The notes beneath the pieces were generated by a model. That model was given only the letters and a program-made list of their open reading frames with translations, had not been told where the DNA came from and did no database searches. A stretch of DNA of 6,836 bases from Candidatus Zymogenus sp. GTDB lineage: Bacteria > Desulfobacterota > Zymogenia > Zymogenales > Zymogenaceae. The stretch is taken from the NCBI GenBank assembly GCA_030613285.1, contig JAUWME010000129.1:1-6836 (forward strand), read 5' to 3'. Position 1 is the stretch's first letter; each line of letters begins with the position of its first letter. Shown piece after piece: positions 1 to 6,005 of this stretch. Position numbers and translations under genes: made by a program.

Positions 1-66
1 CTTACAGAGTAAGTTCGTCTGAATCCCTCTTCCACTTAGATATTGCCTCTTTATTTTCCGCTATTG

Positions 67-95
67 TTGACTTGATCGTAAAATCGGTGTATGCT
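67..95 (+). promoter_or_regulatory. Probable sigma70-type promoter for tsaD
   Basis: A -35-like TTGACT (67-72) and a -10-like TATGCT (90-95) are separated by exactly 17 nt. They match the consensus hexamers at 5 of 6 and 4 of 6 positions. Transcription would start near 101-103, giving a leader of about 65 nt before the tsaD ATG at 167. A GAGGA Shine-Dalgarno sequence lies at 152-156, 10 nt from that ATG. The call rests on motif spacing only; other weak hexamer pairs occur by chance in AT-rich DNA. Confidence 0.5.
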
Positions 96-166
96 CAAGT
101 TTAATTCAAATTGATGGTATCTGCAACAGAATTCTTGATGATGACAAAAATGAGGAATTTATTTAT

Positions 167-1210
167 ATGTTAGTTCTGGGAATTGACACTTCTTGTGACG
201 ATACCTCTGCCGGCGTGGTTACAGGCGATCTTGCCATATTATCCAATGTTGTTTCTTCACAAGATGAGGTGCACACGAAGTTCGGGGGGGTTGTCCCGGA
301 GCTGGCCAGCAGAAAGCATCTGGAAAATATTATCCCGATTGTAGATTCTGCCCTTGTGAAGGCTGGGGTTGCTCTAAAGGAGATAGACATCATCGCTGTG
401 ACCAAGGGGCCGGGGCTTGTTGGCTCTTTGGTCGCTGGCATCTCTGCCGCAAAGGCGATTAGTCTGGCTTTGCAGATTCCCCTATTGGGCGTTAATCATC
501 TGGAGGGGCATATTGCATCAAGCCTGCTTACAAAAAATCCCCCGCCACCGAAGTTTCCCTTCGTTGCGCTGGTGGTTTCTGGCGGGCACACCAGCCTTTA
601 CTTGGTAAAAAAAGATGGGGAAGGCGAAGGCGGGACGATTGAATATGTTTTGAAGGGGCAGACGCTGGACGATGCCGCGGGGGAGGCCTTTGACAAGGTG
701 GCGAAGCTATTAAACTTGGGATATCCGGGGGGGAGGTTGATTGAGAAGGCGGCGGCTTTGGCCCATGATGCAGGATGGGAGGGTGTTACGTTTCCGAGGG
801 CGTACCTAAAAAAAGGTTCATTTGACTTTTCATTTTCCGGCGTCAAGACTTCGGTGAGAAATTACATCAAGGCAAGTGAGAAGGATGGAGATTTGGACGA
901 TGAATTGAAGGGGAGGATTGCCCAAGGTTTTCAGGAGGCCGTTGTGGAAGTATTGGCTAAAAAGAGCATCTCCCTTGTCCTGACCGAAGGTGTTGATACC
1001 CTCGTTGTGTGCGGAGGTGTGGCAGCAAATGGCAGGCTCAGGGAAGTCATCTTTGAGGGCGCTGTGGAGCACGACATTCGGGTGGTGATTCCCAAAAGAG
1101 AGCTTTGCACCGACAATGGGGCGATGATTGGGGCGGTGGGTGTGTTAAGGGCTAATGAAGCACGGCTTGACAATCTCTCCATGAATGCAATATCGAGACT
1201 AAAAATTTAG
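167..1210 (+). CDS. tsaD: tRNA N6-adenosine threonylcarbamoyltransferase TsaD
   Basis: TsaD (formerly Gcp/YgjD) transfers the threonylcarbamoyl group from threonylcarbamoyl-AMP to A37 of ANN-decoding tRNAs, working in the cytoplasm with TsaB and TsaE; none of these partners is in the window. The 347-residue protein has normal family length and the ASKHA fold signatures in order. These are the N-terminal phosphate-binding loop GIDTSCDDT (5-13, with D7 where many relatives have E), the metal-binding HLEGH (H111, H115), SGGHT (138-142), the FSFSGVKTS segment (221-229), CGGVAANGRL (282-291) and the C-terminal CTDNGAMIG (314-322) with metal ligand D316. The ATG at 167 puts the first motif at the usual distance from the N-terminus and has a GAGGA ribosome site 10 nt upstream. 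It is the first gene of the plus-strand block, and a DUF2062 gene follows after 84 nt. No truncation or missing catalytic residue is seen. Confidence 0.98.
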   Translation: MLVLGIDTSCDDTSAGVVTGDLAILSNVVSSQDEVHTKFGGVVPELASRKHLENIIPIVDSALVKAGVALKEIDIIAVTKGPGLVGSLVAGISAAKAISLALQIPLLGVNHLEGHIASSLLTKNPPPPKFPFVALVVSGGHTSLYLVKKDGEGEGGTIEYVLKGQTLDDAAGEAFDKVAKLLNLGYPGGRLIEKAAALAHDAGWEGVTFPRAYLKKGSFDFSFSGVKTSVRNYIKASEKDGDLDDELKGRIAQGFQEAVVEVLAKKSISLVLTEGVDTLVVCGGVAANGRLREVIFEGAVEHDIRVVIPKRELCTDNGAMIGAVGVLRANEARLDNLSMNAISRLKI

Positions 1211-1294
1211 ACGAGGTTGAAAATGTGGGTATGGCGTGATGCGCAAAGTTTAGCTTAATACTGGAAATACTATTACAATTCTAAAGTGGAAACT

Positions 1295-1849
1295 ATGACA
1301 GAAGAACAAACTATTACTGAAGAAGAAGAAACAAAAACCGAGACAGGGGAAGTTGAGGAAGAGGGGGACGGGGACGTAGAGAAAAAGAAGAAACGGCGCA
1401 CGATCAGGGAGCTTTTGAGAAAAGCCATAAAATCGAACGATTCGCCAAAGAAGATCGCCCTGGGATTGGCAGTCGGGGTCTTGATGGCGTTTTCACCCCT
1501 TGCCGGAACGCAGACTATCTCATCTCTCGGCCTCGCATTTTTGTTTAAGGCAAATAAAATCTCGGCATTGGCAGGGTCGTTTTTTGCTAACCCATTTACC
1601 ATGCCGATTATCTACTTTTTGGAACTAAAACTTGGAAAGGCGATCCTCGGATATTCTCTTCAATTACCCACAGACATTATCAACGACATTCCCGGGCTGA
1701 TGGCTCTTGGATCTGAGGTTATGCTCTCTCTCACTATCGGTTTTTTCTTATTGGGAACAGCAGTAGCAGTAGTTGCCTATTTTGTCATGTTGAGGTCTGT
1801 CTTTGCATATCGGAAAATGCGTGAACATCTACGGGAAAAAAAGGATTGA
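1295..1849 (+). CDS. DUF2062 family membrane protein with charged N-terminal tail
   Basis: A small integral membrane protein of 184 residues and unknown biochemical function. The core from about residue 50 matches the DUF2062 pattern: a SPKKIALGLAVGV segment, a first membrane helix (about 56-71), a G-T-Q turn, a second hydrophobic stretch (about 77-109) containing the hallmark NPFT (99-102), and a long last membrane helix (about 143-166) followed by a basic tail. Residues 3-29 are almost entirely acidic or polar, and KKKKRR at 30-35 follows, so the N-terminus is probably cytosolic and disordered. I prefer the ATG at 1295; an in-frame GTG at 1286 would add three residues, and neither has a convincing Shine-Dalgarno site. 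It lies 84 nt after tsaD and may be co-transcribed with it. Some DUF2062 proteins are found near glycosyltransferase or cell-envelope genes, but nothing here indicates a role. Confidence 0.9.
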   Translation: MTEEQTITEEEETKTETGEVEEEGDGDVEKKKKRRTIRELLRKAIKSNDSPKKIALGLAVGVLMAFSPLAGTQTISSLGLAFLFKANKISALAGSFFANPFTMPIIYFLELKLGKAILGYSLQLPTDIINDIPGLMALGSEVMLSLTIGFFLLGTAVAVVAYFVMLRSVFAYRKMREHLREKKD

Positions 1850-2001
1850 TGGAATATGAATATATATGGTTCATCCGATTAATGTACTTTACAAGAAAAA
1901 AGTAGCAGTATTTTTTAGAAATTTTTTGAGATACAAATGATAGAAATGAGGGTAGCAGGGTAGGGAAAATGGTTTTAATTAATCCTTGGAGATCAGTTAT
2001 A

Positions 2002-2023
2002 ACAAGGGGCTTAAGCCCCTTGT
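2002..2023. repeat. Perfect 22-bp palindrome
   Basis: The half-site ACAAGGGGCTT (2002-2012) is followed immediately by its exact reverse complement (2013-2023). As RNA it could fold into a 9-bp stem with a TTAA loop. No T-tract follows on either strand, so it is not a classical intrinsic terminator. It sits about 150 nt after the DUF2062 stop and about 60 nt before the rsmA -35 box. It could be a dyad operator, a factor-assisted terminator or a dispersed short repeat; the sequence does not decide between these. Confidence 0.75.
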
Positions 2024-2081
2024 CTTAGAAGATACTCAAAATACGAAAGAACCAAAAGTGTTGGATTTTTCGCCAAACGTT

Positions 2082-2110
2082 TTGACATTGAATCATATTA
2101 GTAACATAAA
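2082..2110 (+). promoter_or_regulatory. Probable rsmA promoter close to the start codon
   Basis: A perfect -35 TTGACA (2082-2087) is followed after 17 nt by CATAAA (2105-2110), which matches the -10 consensus at 4 of 6 positions. Transcription would begin around 2117, only a few bases before the rsmA ATG at 2120. No Shine-Dalgarno-like purine core (GGAG or AGGA) precedes this ATG. That agrees with a leaderless or near-leaderless message, although the weak -10 leaves room for a different start. Confidence 0.45.
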
Positions 2111-2119
2111 AGAAAATCA

Positions 2120-2977
2120 ATGACCTCCATTAAAAAGATACTCGATGAGCACGGCATTTTTCCATACAAGGGTAGGGGGCAGCACTTCCTTGTCCAAGGG
2201 GGGATCGTAAGAAAAATTGTGGATGTTGCGGCGCTTAAAGATGGGGACACGGTCGTGGAGATCGGCCCCGGAACCGGTGTCCTCACCCAGTCTCTCATGG
2301 AGCAACCAAATAGGGTGATGGTCATTGCAATTGAATCTGACAGAAAGCTTGCCCAGTTGGTTAGTAACAAATTTGACAAAGTTATTTCAGAAGGTGAACT
2401 GGAGGTTGTCTTTGCCAATGCCCTGAAATTTGACTTTCATGCCCTGGGAGAGAGGGTCGGGAAAAAGTTCACGGTGGTGGCAAACCTTCCCTACAACATC
2501 TCCACCGAGATGATATTTAAGCTGCTGGACGCCGGCCAACATATCGACAAGTTTGTCTTGATGCTCCAAAAAGAGGTGGCAGAAAGATTGACAGCAAACC
2601 CCGGCACAAAAAAATATGGAGCGCTCACCGTCATGGCGTCTCTGCTGTCTAAAATCTCGCTTCAGTTTGTTGTTGGAAGGGGAAATTTCTACCCTGCGCC
2701 AAATGTCGATTCTGCGGTAGTCCTCTTTGAGATTCGCCCGGCGCCACTCACCGACGTGGTTGATCTGAAGGTATTTAAGGGGATAGTTCGGGCGTCGTTT
2801 AACAACCGAAGGAAGACATTGAGAAACGCCCTCAAATCTATCCCCGAAATTGTTCCCGCAGATGCCGTGGAAGAAGTGGGGGAGGCCGCGGGAATCGACC
2901 TCAACCGCCGGGGGGAGACCCTTTCTGTTGAGGAGTTCGGCTCTCTTTCGGATGCTATTACTAATTTGCAACGATAA
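2120..2977 (+). CDS. rsmA: 16S rRNA (adenine1518-N6/adenine1519-N6)-dimethyltransferase RsmA (KsgA)
   Basis: RsmA uses S-adenosylmethionine to dimethylate two adjacent adenosines in the 3'-terminal hairpin (helix 45) of 16S rRNA, a late checkpoint of 30S assembly; its loss gives kasugamycin resistance. The 285-residue protein is full length. Visible motifs in order: GQHFL (20-24, with H22 where GQNFL is usual), SAM-binding motif I VEIGPGTG (46-53), the acidic ribose-binding E72, catalytic motif IV NLPYN (122-126), FYPAPNVDS (190-198), and the C-terminal RNA-binding stretch RASFNNRRKTLRN (224-236). The ATG at 2120 leaves 19 residues before GQHFL, normal for the family, and no better start is seen. 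It is third in the plus-strand block after tsaD and the DUF2062 gene, but a 270-bp gap with a palindrome and a -35/-10 pair suggests separate transcription. It converges with the hydrolase gene at 3214-4323. Confidence 0.97.
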   Translation: MTSIKKILDEHGIFPYKGRGQHFLVQGGIVRKIVDVAALKDGDTVVEIGPGTGVLTQSLMEQPNRVMVIAIESDRKLAQLVSNKFDKVISEGELEVVFANALKFDFHALGERVGKKFTVVANLPYNISTEMIFKLLDAGQHIDKFVLMLQKEVAERLTANPGTKKYGALTVMASLLSKISLQFVVGRGNFYPAPNVDSAVVLFEIRPAPLTDVVDLKVFKGIVRASFNNRRKTLRNALKSIPEIVPADAVEEVGEAAGIDLNRRGETLSVEEFGSLSDAITNLQR

Positions 2978-2988
2978 GGTTTATTCGT

Positions 2989-3009
2989 GCATATTGAGAT
3001 TGCTTTGTC
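2989..3009. repeat. Truncated copy of the GATTGCTTCGTC hairpin repeat
   Basis: Bases 2989-3005 are identical to 6095-6111 (17 nt, GCATATTGAGATTGCTT), and the match continues with one substitution to 3009. At the second site this sequence leads into a full 53-bp hairpin unit. Here it breaks off and runs into the CCACCTTGTCATT that begins the next element. It starts 11 nt after the rsmA stop codon. This is a remnant, identified by comparison within the window. Confidence 0.7.
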
Positions 3010-3024
3010 GCTTTGTCTCCACCT

Positions 3025-3201
3025 TGTCATTCAAGAGCTTGACGAAGGAATCCATTATTCTGTCATTCCCAACTCGATTGGGAATCCAGTTTGATATTCC
3101 TGCTTCCCAAGGGAATAACATTATGATTTAATTTTAGCCTGGATTCCCTCTTTCGAGGGAATGACAAATAATTATTGAATGACATTAAAGGGGCAATGAC
3201 A
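3025..3201. repeat. TGTCATT-ended composite repeat, copy A (177 bp)
   Basis: This shares long identical blocks with 6179-6386 in the same orientation. One is 37 nt (3104-3140 = 6288-6324), one 21 nt (3157-3177 = 6342-6362), one 22 nt (3182-3203 = 6367-6388), and one 36 nt with a single mismatch (3054-3089 versus 6207-6242). Two inverted arms, TGTCATTCCC...GGGAATCCAG (3061-3089) and its reverse complement form (3139-3166), flank a central AT-rich segment. Each arm folds alone: 7-bp stem ATTCCCA/TGGGAAT with a 7-nt loop (3065-3085), and 8-bp stem ATTCCCTC/GAGGGAAT with a TTTC loop (3143-3162). The outer ends are TGTCATT and GGGCAATGACA. It lies between two convergent genes, so the hairpins could also help to end transcription, but neither stem is followed by a strong T-tract. 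It codes for no protein and resembles small non-autonomous elements. Confidence 0.85.
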
Positions 3202-3213
3202 TTAATGGGAAAA

Positions 3214-4323
3214 TTACTCAGGTATTCCGTCAACCACCACCTCAACGCCAAAGTGATCCGATACAAACACCCCATCGATCGGCTCGTTAAATATCAACCG
3301 CGAGGACTTTATCATCCCAGGCTTAAAGTGCTTTGAGAGGAAAATGAAATCTATCCTTCGGGGCACTTCCATGTCAAAATCCGCCTCAAGGCGACTGAGG
3401 GGGTCTTTGAGCGTTTTTCCATCCGCCCAAGTTTGCGCACCGTCAAAGGCGGTGTTGGGGTTCTTGTTTGAATCCCACGTAAAACCGTCAGCTCCAGGAT
3501 TCATTATCTCGTAGGGATCCAAAAGTCCAAGGTCGGCAATCATCTTTTGAACCGCCGGGGAGGCCTTTGTTGTGTTAAAATCGCCCATGATGACGTAGGG
3601 GTAGTTGTGTTTTTTTGTAACTTCCCTGACAAACGCCATGAGGTTTAAGACATCGCTTTCGGTCCTCTCGTGGCTCACTTTCATTTCTTTTAGGATGGCC
3701 TCCTTTTCTGCTTTTGTCAGGTCTCCCGATATTACCAAGTCATCGAGTTTTTTCGTCCACGTCTCGTCCATGATGAGGCTGAAATGGGTGTGGGCATTAA
3801 AGACAATGAGTGGTCTGCCGTCGATGACGACCTTTGCTGCCACGACGTTTCTGACCTCTTTCATGTGGACAGAGAGATAATCTCGTTGGATGCCTTTGCC
3901 GGAGAGACGCCTTGCGCCGAGGTATTTGAGGTGGTTGCTTTTCTTTGCAAGGATGGCGTCTCCTTCTAAAAAGTTTGAGGGAAGACCAAAGCCAAAGAGC
4001 TTGAGACCGGAGTTTGCCACCTTCCAGACTGCGTTGTATCCAATGTGACGGGCGAGCTTTTTTGCGAAACGGGGGAGCTCGTTTGCCTCTTGGATTCCGA
4101 TTACGTCGGGGTCGAGTTTAATAAGCCCCTGTACCAGAAGGTTGAATCGTTTTGCCCTTGTGGCCTTATCCTCGTATTCTCCCATTTTGAGGGTTCCGTT
4201 GCCGTCCAGCCCAAACCAGATGTTGTAGTTGACGATCTTAACGTCATCGGCGGTGGCGATTGCTGTGAAGGTAAAGATGGCAAGTGCGAGGATGATAAAG
4301 ATTGTAGAAACTCTTTTTTTCAT
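3214..4323 (-). CDS. Secreted endonuclease/exonuclease/phosphatase (EEP) family hydrolase
   Basis: A metal-dependent phosphoesterase of the DNase I-like EEP fold, 369 residues; members cleave DNA, sphingomyelin, phosphoinositides or other phosphodiesters, and the substrate cannot be named here. Residues 1-25 form a Sec signal peptide (MKKR, then a hydrophobic core, then ATA before DD), so the enzyme should act in the periplasm or outside the cell. Catalytic-fold motifs appear in order: NYNIWFG (32-38, N34), GIQEANE (76-82, metal ligand E79), FNAHTHF (175-181), the hallmark MGDFNTT (246-252, D248 and N250), RRIDFIF (322-328, D325) and C-terminal SDHFGVE (355-361, with the H357 general base). 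All expected active-site residues appear present. The start has an AAAGG ribosome site 7 nt upstream (4331-4335) and a good promoter at 4382-4409. It is not operonic with the FeS gene upstream, and it converges with rsmA. Confidence 0.92.
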   Translation of the reverse strand: MKKRVSTIFIILALAIFTFTAIATADDVKIVNYNIWFGLDGNGTLKMGEYEDKATRAKRFNLLVQGLIKLDPDVIGIQEANELPRFAKKLARHIGYNAVWKVANSGLKLFGFGLPSNFLEGDAILAKKSNHLKYLGARRLSGKGIQRDYLSVHMKEVRNVVAAKVVIDGRPLIVFNAHTHFSLIMDETWTKKLDDLVISGDLTKAEKEAILKEMKVSHERTESDVLNLMAFVREVTKKHNYPYVIMGDFNTTKASPAVQKMIADLGLLDPYEIMNPGADGFTWDSNKNPNTAFDGAQTWADGKTLKDPLSRLEADFDMEVPRRIDFIFLSKHFKPGMIKSSRLIFNEPIDGVFVSDHFGVEVVVDGIPE

Positions 4324-4381
4324 TTTTTTTCCTTTAATGAGGTTGCATTAAATAGTTTAATTAATTTGAATTAGCTTCAAC

Positions 4382-4409
4382 ATTATATACTCTTTGACAA
4401 TTATTGCAA
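4382..4409 (-). promoter_or_regulatory. Probable sigma70-type promoter for the EEP hydrolase gene
   Basis: Read on the minus strand, a perfect -10 TATAAT (4387-4382) is preceded after 16 nt by TTGCAA (4409-4404), or after 17 nt by TTTGCA. Transcription would start near 4375, giving a leader of about 50 nt before the ATG at 4323. The exact -10 hexamer and the extended TATATAAT context make this the most convincing promoter in the window. Confidence 0.55.
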
Positions 4410-4490
4410 AATAATAAAGGCGGTCTTTTGATTTTATCAGCTGGGTTGCAATCGGGCGCTTTATGGCGTGTTAAGTGGATATTACAACGC

Positions 4491-4543
4491 GATTGCTTCG
4501 TCGTTCACTTGTCCTCTGGACAAGCTCACTCCTCGCAATGACA
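4491..4543. repeat. 53-bp hairpin repeat unit ending CTCGCAATGACA
   Basis: This unit begins GATTGCTTCGTC (4491-4502) and ends CTCGCAATGACA (4532-4543), exactly as does the equal-length unit at 6104-6156. Its middle holds a 7-bp stem CTTGTCC/GGACAAG with a TCT loop (4508-4524), and ATTGC near one end can pair with GCAAT near the other. On the minus strand it begins TGTCATTGCGAG, 11 nt after the stop codon of the FeS gene, so it would be in that gene's 3' untranslated RNA. No T-tract follows the stem. Repeats of the TCATTGCGAG type are common in many bacterial genomes; this one is a half-element without an obvious partner arm. Confidence 0.8.
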
Positions 4544-4554
4544 GTTGAAAAGGA

Positions 4555-5883
4555 CTAATCTGAAAAGTCAATTTCAATGTCCGACGTGTCCTTATTAAAC
4601 AGGTGGTAAGCCGCCACCATCCTGTTGAAGTATCTGGACTGAAGCTCCTTGTCAACAAGCCGCCTCTTTACCGGCCCCAGGGTAAGGAAAAGTTTCAATA
4701 GCCTCCTCAGCAATTCGTACGTCCAAAGGTGGTGGTTGTCAAAGATGAAGTTCTGGAGCTTGCCGGTCTCGATGGCCGCCAACGCAAATCGTTCAAAGGT
4801 ATCCTTCGGGACAAAGTTGATCTCCTCCAACCGCACCATCGTCATCGCCCCTTGAGGGCAGGCATTTGCGCACACGCCACACCCAAGGCACCTCTCGTCA
4901 TCCACAAGGGTTTTAGTATCACCTTTTTTGATATCACCATCCTTGCCACCAGTCAGAACAATGGCATCCACAGGGCACCGCTTTACACAGATACCGCAGC
5001 CGTTGCATTTTTCCTCGTTGGCTTGGTTTAATACCGCCCGGTAATTGCTCTGGATGTTCTGGCTGTACCCAAGCTTCCTGTAGGCCAAGATTGCCTCGCA
5101 ACAGCAAGAGCAGCAGTTACATATCCAGTTGACGCTATTCTGAACGTTGTCGCCAATCTGCACAAGGTGGTGGTCGATGGCGAGCTTTATGACATCTTTG
5201 GCCTCGGCCTTCTCAATCTCTCTGGCAACCCCGTGCTTTGATAGGCTGTACGCTGATGTGTTAAAAGTCAGGCAGACGTCCATGGGGTTTTTGCAGACAT
5301 CCCCAGCGTGGGACATCTTGTGGCGACAGTAACACGTTCCCACAGCGATGCTGCTTGCCGTCTCGATGATGTGGGATGCCCGCTCGTAGTCCAGTACAAT
5401 TTTTGAATCTTCACTGGCAGCGATCATCCCCTCCTGAACAAAGACCCTGTCGATGGCGGGGTCAAGGGAGAATATCGTCCTCATAAACCCCTCTTCGGTG
5501 TTGATGTATTGCTTGTAAAGTTCGGACAAGGCTTTTGAGTCGAATCTCCCGTCGGTGCGCATGAGCGAAAACTCGAAGAAGCCGGCCATTGTTGGTGCCA
5601 GGACGTAATTTTGCGTCTCGTCATTTATCATGTCGAGGAGTATCGCCTTGTCTGCAAGGCCGTTGAGGATTTCGGTGGCTTTGGTTTCTGTGGTTTCCCA
5701 GATATCCGCCGCCTTTTTTGCGGTGAAGAAGTTGATGGGGAGGACAGAGACGAGACCCGCCTCTTTTTCGGTAAAGAGGATCTCAAGGATTTTAAAGAGG
5801 GTTGCCGATTCCGGCGCCCCCTGGGGGGAGCGATCGAGTCTTCTTTGCAGTTTTCTGTAGTTCTTTGAAGTTATATGACCCAT
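4555..5883 (-). CDS. Winged-helix and multi-[4Fe-4S] cluster protein, function unknown
   Basis: A cytoplasmic, cysteine-rich iron-sulfur protein of 442 residues with 18 cysteines. Residues about 25-110 look like a winged-helix domain (TLFKILEILFTEK, then a helix-turn-helix-like stretch, then YVLAPTMAGFFEFSLMR). A middle module carries CYCRH (184-188), C197 and C204. Then comes CNCCSCCC (255-262, six cysteines), and then a ferredoxin-like pair of [4Fe-4S] sites: CNGCGICVKRCP (C293, C296, C299, C303) and CLGCGVCANACP (C332, C335, C338, C342). The C-terminal about 90 residues are helical and lack cysteines. No signal peptide or membrane helix is seen. The ferredoxin part implies electron transfer; the extra modules probably bind one or two more metal centres. 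Similar proteins in anaerobes are usually annotated only as 4Fe-4S binding proteins. The ATG has an AGGA site 7 nt upstream (5891-5894). It stands alone between repeat-filled gaps, so neighbours give no hint of the redox partner. I could not resolve a clear promoter. Confidence 0.92.
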   Translation of the reverse strand: MGHITSKNYRKLQRRLDRSPQGAPESATLFKILEILFTEKEAGLVSVLPINFFTAKKAADIWETTETKATEILNGLADKAILLDMINDETQNYVLAPTMAGFFEFSLMRTDGRFDSKALSELYKQYINTEEGFMRTIFSLDPAIDRVFVQEGMIAASEDSKIVLDYERASHIIETASSIAVGTCYCRHKMSHAGDVCKNPMDVCLTFNTSAYSLSKHGVAREIEKAEAKDVIKLAIDHHLVQIGDNVQNSVNWICNCCSCCCEAILAYRKLGYSQNIQSNYRAVLNQANEEKCNGCGICVKRCPVDAIVLTGGKDGDIKKGDTKTLVDDERCLGCGVCANACPQGAMTMVRLEEINFVPKDTFERFALAAIETGKLQNFIFDNHHLWTYELLRRLLKLFLTLGPVKRRLVDKELQSRYFNRMVAAYHLFNKDTSDIEIDFSD

Positions 5884-5888
5884 AATAA

Positions 5889-5914
5889 TTTCCTGTAAAA
5901 GTTTCCTGTAAAAG
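5889..5914 (-). repeat. 13-bp tandem duplication carrying the FeS gene ribosome site
   Basis: The 13-bp unit TTTCCTGTAAAAG (plus strand) occurs twice without a gap, at 5889-5901 and 5902-5914. On the minus strand each copy contains ACAGGAAA, so the leader has two AGGA Shine-Dalgarno cores. The proximal one is 7 nt from the ATG at 5883 and is well placed; the distal one is 20 nt away and too far to serve this start. It probably arose by replication slippage. Confidence 0.8.
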
Positions 5915-6005
5915 TTGCCAAAATAGTTGATATTTTGTTTTTAGATTCCTTGTTGCCCCTTGATTTCCAAAAATTTTATCATTGCGAGAGACTGTTACTC
6001 CACCT

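Noticed and set aside
3..104. A reading frame open from the left edge for 33 codons, possibly the tail of an upstream plus-strand gene.
   Set aside because: Too short to judge, no recognisable motif, and it overlaps the probable tsaD promoter; chance openness is just as likely.
1211..1294. Separate promoter or terminator between tsaD and the DUF2062 gene.
   Set aside because: No hexamer pair with acceptable spacing and no stable hairpin with a T-run is visible; co-transcription is the simpler reading.
1885..1916. Possible intrinsic terminator after the DUF2062 gene (TACTTT/AAAGTA pairing followed by TTTTTT at 1911-1916).
   Set aside because: The stem is short and almost all A-T with a large loop, and the T-run begins 6 nt after the stem; too unstable to call.
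2387..2971. Long minus-strand open frame opposite rsmA.
   Set aside because: It lies entirely within rsmA, which carries all expected methyltransferase motifs; the minus-strand translation has no recognisable domain.
2978..3213. Hairpins between the convergent rsmA and hydrolase genes as a bidirectional terminator.
   Set aside because: The stems are real but belong to a repeat found elsewhere, and no strong T-tract follows on either strand; a terminator role is possible but unproven.
5941..5999. Promoter for the FeS gene on the minus strand (TTGGAA with a weak AATCTA 17 nt away).
   Set aside because: The -10 match is poor and other equally weak pairs exist in this AT-rich stretch.
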